A stretch of 64,000 nt of DNA, from contig NZ_NFUR01000005.1 in assembly GCF_002127225.1 (NCBI RefSeq), positions 331,832-395,831 of the forward strand, given 5' to 3'. Origin of the DNA: Sphingomonas sp. IBVSS2. GTDB lineage: Bacteria; Pseudomonadota; Alphaproteobacteria; Sphingomonadales; Sphingomonadaceae. Made by a program: the position numbers and the translations under genes. Shown piece by piece: positions 59,608-64,000 of this stretch. Position 1 is the stretch's first letter; the number at the start of each line of letters is the position of its first letter. The notes beneath the pieces were generated by a model. It was not told where the DNA came from, ran no database searches, and worked only from the letters and a program-made list of their open reading frames with translations.

Positions 59608-61002
59608 TCAGGTTACATTTTGGACAGGCATGCGCAGCCCCAGCCAGCGCGCCAGCCCCGGCGCCGCGCGCCGCGCGCCCAGTTCGAAAGCCGCCGCGAT
59701 CGCCAGCGTGATCCCGAACAGCGGCATCAGCAGCCCGAGCAGCATGGTCAGGCCCACCAGCGCCCAGCTGTGCCGCAGCGGGTCCTTCGCGGCCGGCGCG
59801 CCCAGCCGGCCCTGCGGCCGCCGGCGCCACCACAGCACCAGGCTCGACACCGCCAGCGTCACCAGCCCGATCAGGATCGTCAGGTTGACCAGCTGGTTGA
59901 GCAGGCCCAGCCAAGCCCCTTCGTGCACCGCCACGCCGAAGCCCACCGCGCGGTCGATCCAGTGCCGGTCGCCAAAGCCCTGCGACCCGATCACGCCGCC
60001 GTCCTCGCCGATCTCGACTGAGACGCGCCGTGTCCGGTCCTCGGCCTGCGACCGGGCGAGCCAGCGGCCGCCCGGGCGGGTCGGCGGACTTACTTCGGCC
60101 GGTGCCGCGAGCCCCAGGGTCATCGCCTTGCCCACCACCCGGTCGAGCGCCGGCCCGGCAGGCACGACATGCGCCATCGTCATCCCGTGATGCCCGGCAT
60201 GTTCGTCCAGCATCGCGCGGGCGCCCTTGTCGAGCTCGGCGCGCGCCGCCGCGTCCGCCGCAGACCCCGCCGACCAGTCCTGCCGGCCCGCCGCCGTGCC
60301 GGTCACCACGCGCACCTGCTTGAGATAGTCGCCCCAGTTCTTCGCCCAGGGCAGGCCCGATGCGATCAGGAACACCGCGCCGATCGATATCCAGAGCCCC
60401 GTCACTGCGTGCATGTCGCGCCAGAAGACGCGCCTGCCGGCGCCGAGCCGCGGCCAAAGGATCCCGCCCGCTCCCTTGCCCTTGCGCCCGCGCGGCCACC
60501 ACAGGAACAGGCCGGTGAGGATCATCACGATCGTCCAGCAGGCGGCGATCTCGACCAGCGCCGATCCCCGGTCGCCCGCCAGCAGCTCGCCGTGCAGGCG
60601 GAAGATCACGCGCATGAACCGGTCTTCCTCGGGCACCGCCTTCAGCACTTGCCCGCTCTGCGGATGCACCCAGACCCGCGTCTCCTCGGCGCCGGTGCCG
60701 ACGAGCAGCTGCACCGCGTCGTCCGGCGCTTCGGGCAGCACATATTTGTGCAGCACCGATCCCGGCACTGCGCGCGTTCCCGCGGCGACGATCCTCTCCG
60801 GCGCCAGCATCGGCGCGCCCGGCGCGGCGACATGGCTATAGGGCGCGTAGAGCCAGCCCTCGATCTGCGGCTTGAACAGATAGATGCCGCCCGTCACCGA
60901 GAGCCACAGGATGAAGGGCACGCAGAAGATGCCGGCATAGAAATGCCAGCGCCAGACCGCGCGGAACCAGCGTTCGTGCCGGGCGGGGGCGGGCCCGCTC
61001 AC
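59608..61002 (-). CDS. PepSY-TM family membrane protein
   Basis: The 464-residue product has four main transmembrane helices with a helical, periplasm-facing PepSY region. Its N-terminal WRWHFYAGIFCVPFILWLSVTGGIYLFKPQIE motif is typical of PepSY-associated TM proteins, with later FRLHGELLAGDRGS, WRDMHAVTGLWISIGAVFL and VHEGAWLGLLNQ. The conserved His residues resemble heme ligands of ferric-siderophore or metal reductases. GTG at 61002 overlaps the TonB receptor TGA (GTGA), so they are coupled. It probably reduces or processes the metal ligand imported by the receptor. The exact substrate is unknown. Confidence 0.87.
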   Translation of the reverse strand: MSGPAPARHERWFRAVWRWHFYAGIFCVPFILWLSVTGGIYLFKPQIEGWLYAPYSHVAAPGAPMLAPERIVAAGTRAVPGSVLHKYVLPEAPDDAVQLLVGTGAEETRVWVHPQSGQVLKAVPEEDRFMRVIFRLHGELLAGDRGSALVEIAACWTIVMILTGLFLWWPRGRKGKGAGGILWPRLGAGRRVFWRDMHAVTGLWISIGAVFLIASGLPWAKNWGDYLKQVRVVTGTAAGRQDWSAGSAADAAARAELDKGARAMLDEHAGHHGMTMAHVVPAGPALDRVVGKAMTLGLAAPAEVSPPTRPGGRWLARSQAEDRTRRVSVEIGEDGGVIGSQGFGDRHWIDRAVGFGVAVHEGAWLGLLNQLVNLTILIGLVTLAVSSLVLWWRRRPQGRLGAPAAKDPLRHSWALVGLTMLLGLLMPLFGITLAIAAAFELGARRAAPGLARWLGLRMPVQNVT

Positions 61003-63281
61003 AGCGTCCACCCCGCTTCGACCAGGAAGCTGCGTTGTGGATAGGGGTGATAGACCCAGGCGCGATCGTTGGTGATGTTGTCCACGCCCGCGCTCAGCCG
61101 GAACCTGTCCGTCATCTTCCAGTTCACTTTCGCATCGAGCGCGAACAGCTCCGACGTATAGCCGAAGGTATCGCCGCGCTGCAGCCCGAACAGGTCGGTA
61201 TTGGGCCGTGTCGCATAGCGCAGGCCCAGCGATGCGAGCACCCGCGGCGTCACCTGATACCGGGCATTCGCATTCAGCCGCCAGCGCGGGATACGCGGGA
61301 ACTGCACGCCCTCCGCCGCCGGCGCGCTGACGTTGCGCACCGTCCTCGAGTCGATCCAGGCGAGGTTGGCATCCAGGGCGAGCCCGCGCACGCCGACGTC
61401 GCGCGCCTCGGCGATCAGCTCGAGCCCGATCTGCCGCGTCACGTCGATATTCTTGAAGCTCGAGCTGGTGATCCCGTTCTGGTTGAACCCGACGAACGAG
61501 AAGATCGTGTCGTCGACACGCTGCCAGAAGGCCGAGCCGGTAAGCTTCAGCCGGCCGAAGTCATGCGCCACCACCAGGTTGGCGTCGCGCGAGCGCTCGG
61601 GCTTCAGGTTCGGATCGAAGCTGTCGCGGTTGAAGCTACCGTCGCCGTTCAGGCTTCCCTGGAAGAGCTCGCCCACCGTCGGGAAGCGTGTCGCCTCGGC
61701 CAGGCTCAGCTGCACGCTGGTCGCGCCGCCATGCCATTCGACCGAGAATTTCGGATCGAATGCCGTGTCGCCGCGCGCCGCATAGCGGTTGGTCACCGGC
61801 TGGCCGGAGGTGCCGATCCGCCCGAGCCCGCCGTCGAACGCCCGCCAGCTCTCCAGCCGCGCGCCCAGCGTGAACACCAGCGCCTCGGCATGCAGCCGCG
61901 CCTCGGCCCAGCCGGCGAGCAGCCGCGTCTTGCCGAAGGTGCGGGTAGAGAAGGCGCGGCCGCTATCGGCCCGCCAGCGCGGCAATGTGTAGTTGGTCAG
62001 GTCGGTCCGGTAGAGATTGGCGCTGGCCCCCGCGGCGAGGTCGAGTGCGCCCGCCTTGCCGTCCAGCGAGAACTCGGCCGTATACCAGCCGGTCGGTCCC
62101 TGACGGGCAAGCAGGCCCGCGCCGTCGGCGGCGCCCGCCGCCCAGCTCGCCGAGGTGAACCCGTCCGACCGCGCGATCTGATAGGTGGAGAGGTTGAGCT
62201 TGGCAGTCACCCCGGCCCCGATCGGCGCCGCGATCCTGGCGCCCGCGAGAAACTCGTCCCGCACCGTCCGCGACCAGCGCGCGCCCGACGCCGTCCAGGT
62301 CCGCCCCAGCGTCGTCACGCGCCCCTCGCAGACCTTGTTACCTGCCGCGTCGCGCAGATAGCAGTCGGGCGCATATTGGGCATCGAGATTGTGCCAATAG
62401 GCGAACAGCATCTCGCCGGTGAGGCCCGATGCGCCGTCATAGCCGATCCGCAGCTTGGCCTGGTCCTGCGTCGTCGCCGCCGGGCTCTGCGCGGCGAAGA
62501 TCGGAGCGCCGGCGCTGCCCGGCGCATTGGGGATGGCCTGGCCCGGATCGATCACCGCGCCGGTCACCGCCGTGCCCGCCGCACCTGTGGCCGGAACAAG
62601 CCCGTACCAGCTCATCGGCTGGCCGTCGTTGCGGAAATGCCGTCCGGAGATCCGCGCCGACCAGGGCCCGTCCTGCTGCCGCCAGCCCAGGCCTGCCTCG
62701 CCCGACCAGCCCCGATAGGTCGCGCGGGTGCCGTACTGGTTATAGGGCTCGGCCAGGCCCTGCACCGTGGCGAAGGCCTCGGTCGTCTCCGGCGAGCGCG
62801 TGGTGATGTTGACGATCCCGCCCATGGAATTGCCCGAATAGCGCGCCGAATAGGGGCCGTAGACGATATCGAACTGCGCGACTTCGCCCGGGCCGACCAC
62901 ACCCCATTTCGGCGCGAAGCCGAACGAGTTGCCGAGGAAGTTCGACACCACGAACCCGTCGACCATCACCAGCGTGCGGGCGCTCTGCGTCGAATGGGTG
63001 CCGCGAAAGCCCGGCACGCCGTTGGAGTCGCCGGCATAGCGTTTGCGCACGAAGAAGTCGGGCGCATATTTCATCAGGTCCTCGACATTCTGGGCGTTGA
63101 CGCCGGCGAATTGTTCGTCGCCCAGGCTCACCGAGAGTCCGCGCGGGTCGATGGTGATCGGCGCGCCCTTCTGGCCGACGACGAGGATGGAGGAATCATT
63201 TTCCGCTTCCTGCGCCAGGGCGGGAGCGGCGATGCACAGGAGCGGCAGCGCGCAGAGGCGCGCGCGACGATGAGAAGACAT
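60999..63281 (-). CDS. TonB-dependent outer-membrane receptor
   Basis: The 760-residue product has a signal peptide (cleavage after ALAQ, about residue 24). A plug domain (~35-165; GVNAQNVEDLMKYAPDFFV, RTLVMVDGFVV, VYGPYSARYSGNSMGGIVNITTRSP) and a beta-barrel that ends in a TonB-receptor-style SFLVEAGWTL follow. The N-terminal part shows no clear TonB box, though SSILVVGQ may serve. The co-translated PepSY gene and the upstream DUF2946 gene suggest import of a metal complex, possibly iron or copper; the ligand cannot be read. No Fur box is evident upstream. Confidence 0.93.
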   Translation of the reverse strand: MSSHRRARLCALPLLCIAAPALAQEAENDSSILVVGQKGAPITIDPRGLSVSLGDEQFAGVNAQNVEDLMKYAPDFFVRKRYAGDSNGVPGFRGTHSTQSARTLVMVDGFVVSNFLGNSFGFAPKWGVVGPGEVAQFDIVYGPYSARYSGNSMGGIVNITTRSPETTEAFATVQGLAEPYNQYGTRATYRGWSGEAGLGWRQQDGPWSARISGRHFRNDGQPMSWYGLVPATGAAGTAVTGAVIDPGQAIPNAPGSAGAPIFAAQSPAATTQDQAKLRIGYDGASGLTGEMLFAYWHNLDAQYAPDCYLRDAAGNKVCEGRVTTLGRTWTASGARWSRTVRDEFLAGARIAAPIGAGVTAKLNLSTYQIARSDGFTSASWAAGAADGAGLLARQGPTGWYTAEFSLDGKAGALDLAAGASANLYRTDLTNYTLPRWRADSGRAFSTRTFGKTRLLAGWAEARLHAEALVFTLGARLESWRAFDGGLGRIGTSGQPVTNRYAARGDTAFDPKFSVEWHGGATSVQLSLAEATRFPTVGELFQGSLNGDGSFNRDSFDPNLKPERSRDANLVVAHDFGRLKLTGSAFWQRVDDTIFSFVGFNQNGITSSSFKNIDVTRQIGLELIAEARDVGVRGLALDANLAWIDSRTVRNVSAPAAEGVQFPRIPRWRLNANARYQVTPRVLASLGLRYATRPNTDLFGLQRGDTFGYTSELFALDAKVNWKMTDRFRLSAGVDNITNDRAWVYHPYPQRSFLVEAGWTL

Positions 63282-63315
63282 GGGAAATCACCTGAACGAG
63301 GAAAGTCCGACGGGT

Positions 63316-63720
63316 TCAGGTGCGGGCAGGGGGCCCCTGGGCGGGCGGCTGGGCGAAGGCCCGGCGCCGGATCATGGGCTGCGCGGCGGGTGCGAAGCCC
63401 AGTGCGAGCAGGAAGGCGATCGCGGCGAGCAGCAGCACCGGATCGGTGCCGCCCGCCATGGCATGGCCGAGCGAGGAATAGGCGCAGCCGCCGTCCTGCT
63501 TGGCGCCGTCGGGCGCCTTGGCGTGATCGGGGTTCATCGGCACGTCGATGGTCATCGTCGCCGGGCCGCTGCCGTCGCAGATCGCCACGGTGAGCGTCTT
63601 CCCGTCGGTGTCCGCGAGCATATAGCCCTGGGGAACAAGCGCCTTCATCGCCAGCGCCATGGCGATCAGCCACAGCGCCAGCCGGCGATGTTCCTTCAGG
63701 AAGACGCGCCATGCCCCCAT
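63316..63720 (-). CDS. DUF2946 family protein
   Basis: The 134-residue product has a short N-terminal basic region, a membrane helix or uncleaved signal (about residues 14-30: ALWLIAMALAMKALVPQGYML), a central exported part with a Cys pair (VAICDGSG and GGCAYSS) and a C-terminal hydrophobic segment. This is the DUF2946 layout; such genes often neighbour metal-import TonB receptors. It lies 34 bases upstream of the receptor gene and probably starts the operon. Role unknown, perhaps metal binding in the periplasm. Confidence 0.82.
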   Translation of the reverse strand: MGAWRVFLKEHRRLALWLIAMALAMKALVPQGYMLADTDGKTLTVAICDGSGPATMTIDVPMNPDHAKAPDGAKQDGGCAYSSLGHAMAGGTDPVLLLAAIAFLLALGFAPAAQPMIRRRAFAQPPAQGPPART

Positions 63721-64000
63721 GGCCGACCGGGCTACGCGCTTCGTGGCCGCCTGTCACCTCCGTATTGCGGGACGAGGGCTGGGCATATTGTCCGAGCCGG
63801 GAGGATGCGTGGTGCTACTTGTCCCAAAGGGGTAGCTGCCTTCCAGTCCTCCTCCCTTCCAGGGAGGAACAGATACGGCACAAATCACTTGACATTATGA
63901 ACCATATGGGTTAGCACTGCACCCGTCCCGCCTGCCAGGCCAGCATGCGGACACAGAAGGCCGGTGGATGCACGTTGCAGCCACCGGTGGACCGGCGCGG
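63721..64000. other. Right window edge, mostly intergenic
   Basis: No complete gene is visible. A CCTCCCTTCC/GGGAGG palindrome at about 63859-63875 is a solo arm of the repeat family. On the minus strand a frame open from the right edge ends in TAA near 63914, so a gene outside the window may finish here, but its last codons are not recognisable. TTGACA at about 63890 could be a -35 element for a plus-strand gene to the right; no good -10 follows. The promoter for the DUF2946 operon should lie near 63730-63800. Confidence 0.35.

Noticed and set aside
63750..63850. Possible riboswitch near the right edge
   Set aside because: Some short stems can be drawn, but I could not match any known riboswitch core, and no suitable gene start follows within the window.

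Overview
The window is high-GC chromosomal DNA of an alphaproteobacterium, most likely a Sphingomonas-type member of the Sphingomonadales. The evidence is the split F0 operon order atpI-atpB-atpE-atpF'-atpF, a GTTC-N7-GTTC LexA box ahead of uvrA, a CTTG/CYTATNTNNG heat-shock promoter ahead of dnaK, a VirJ/MprF pair, a bacteriophytochrome with its heme oxygenase, and dispersed palindromic repeats of a kind common in this order. I see no rRNA, tRNA, CRISPR array, intact insertion sequence or prophage.

Layout. 1-640: intergenic DNA with one copy of a ~220 bp MITE-like repeat. 639-3048 (minus): OsmC, a glycine-zipper lipoprotein, a DUF3617 lipoprotein, a translationally coupled pair of very small genes and a cold-shock protein. 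3320-8753: a small secreted protein, uvrA (minus, SOS box, carrying an in-frame palindromic insertion), then a degenerate acyl-carrier-like protein, a putative outer-membrane barrel and a membrane protein. 8945-13488: a proline-rich secreted protein, an HExxH protein, an ABC-F ATPase behind a short leader ORF, and two small membrane proteins. 13562-16622 (minus): three overlapping Tad-type pseudopilin/VWA genes without the rest of a Tad locus. 16747-20518: a PCu(A)C copper chaperone, then dnaK and dnaJ separated by a palindromic repeat. 20524-25783: the second MITE-like copy, a triple tail-collar protein, a glycine-zipper protein, a divergent flavin reductase/HxlR pair with a palindromic operator, an MmyB-type XRE regulator and an M15 peptidase. 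25952-33479 (mostly minus): bphP-bphO-purB in overlapping order, with a palindromic insertion inside bphO, then a DUF1287 protein, an EF-hand protein, a retropepsin-like protein and radC.

33667-37994 is the F0 ATP synthase operon with a sensor kinase 1 nt behind it. 38045-48931: a methyltransferase, uvrC, a transglutaminase/TPR protein, a deacetylase plus FemAB-like pair, recO, leuB and a GT2-GtrA glycosyltransferase. 48941-52748 (minus): virJ-DUF2147-mprF, a probable aminoacyl-phosphatidylglycerol synthesis and turnover unit. 52858-55349: a PDZ protein, response regulator and histidine kinase. 55381-59090 (minus): a 1122-residue protein fusing GH18-like, NodB deacetylase and GT2 domains, overlapping a small membrane protein. 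59403-63720 (minus): DUF2946, a TonB receptor, a PepSY protein and a 42-residue secreted peptide ending at a strong intrinsic terminator.

The most notable signals are palindromic repeats kept in frame inside uvrA and bphO, the inverted MITE-like pair, a leader ORF on the ABC-F gene, a terminator-like hairpin ahead of the F0 operon, CGTGA-N6-TCACG boxes at similar distances ahead of two unrelated small genes, and the three-enzyme polysaccharide fusion. Functions are assigned from motifs read by eye; no database search was possible.
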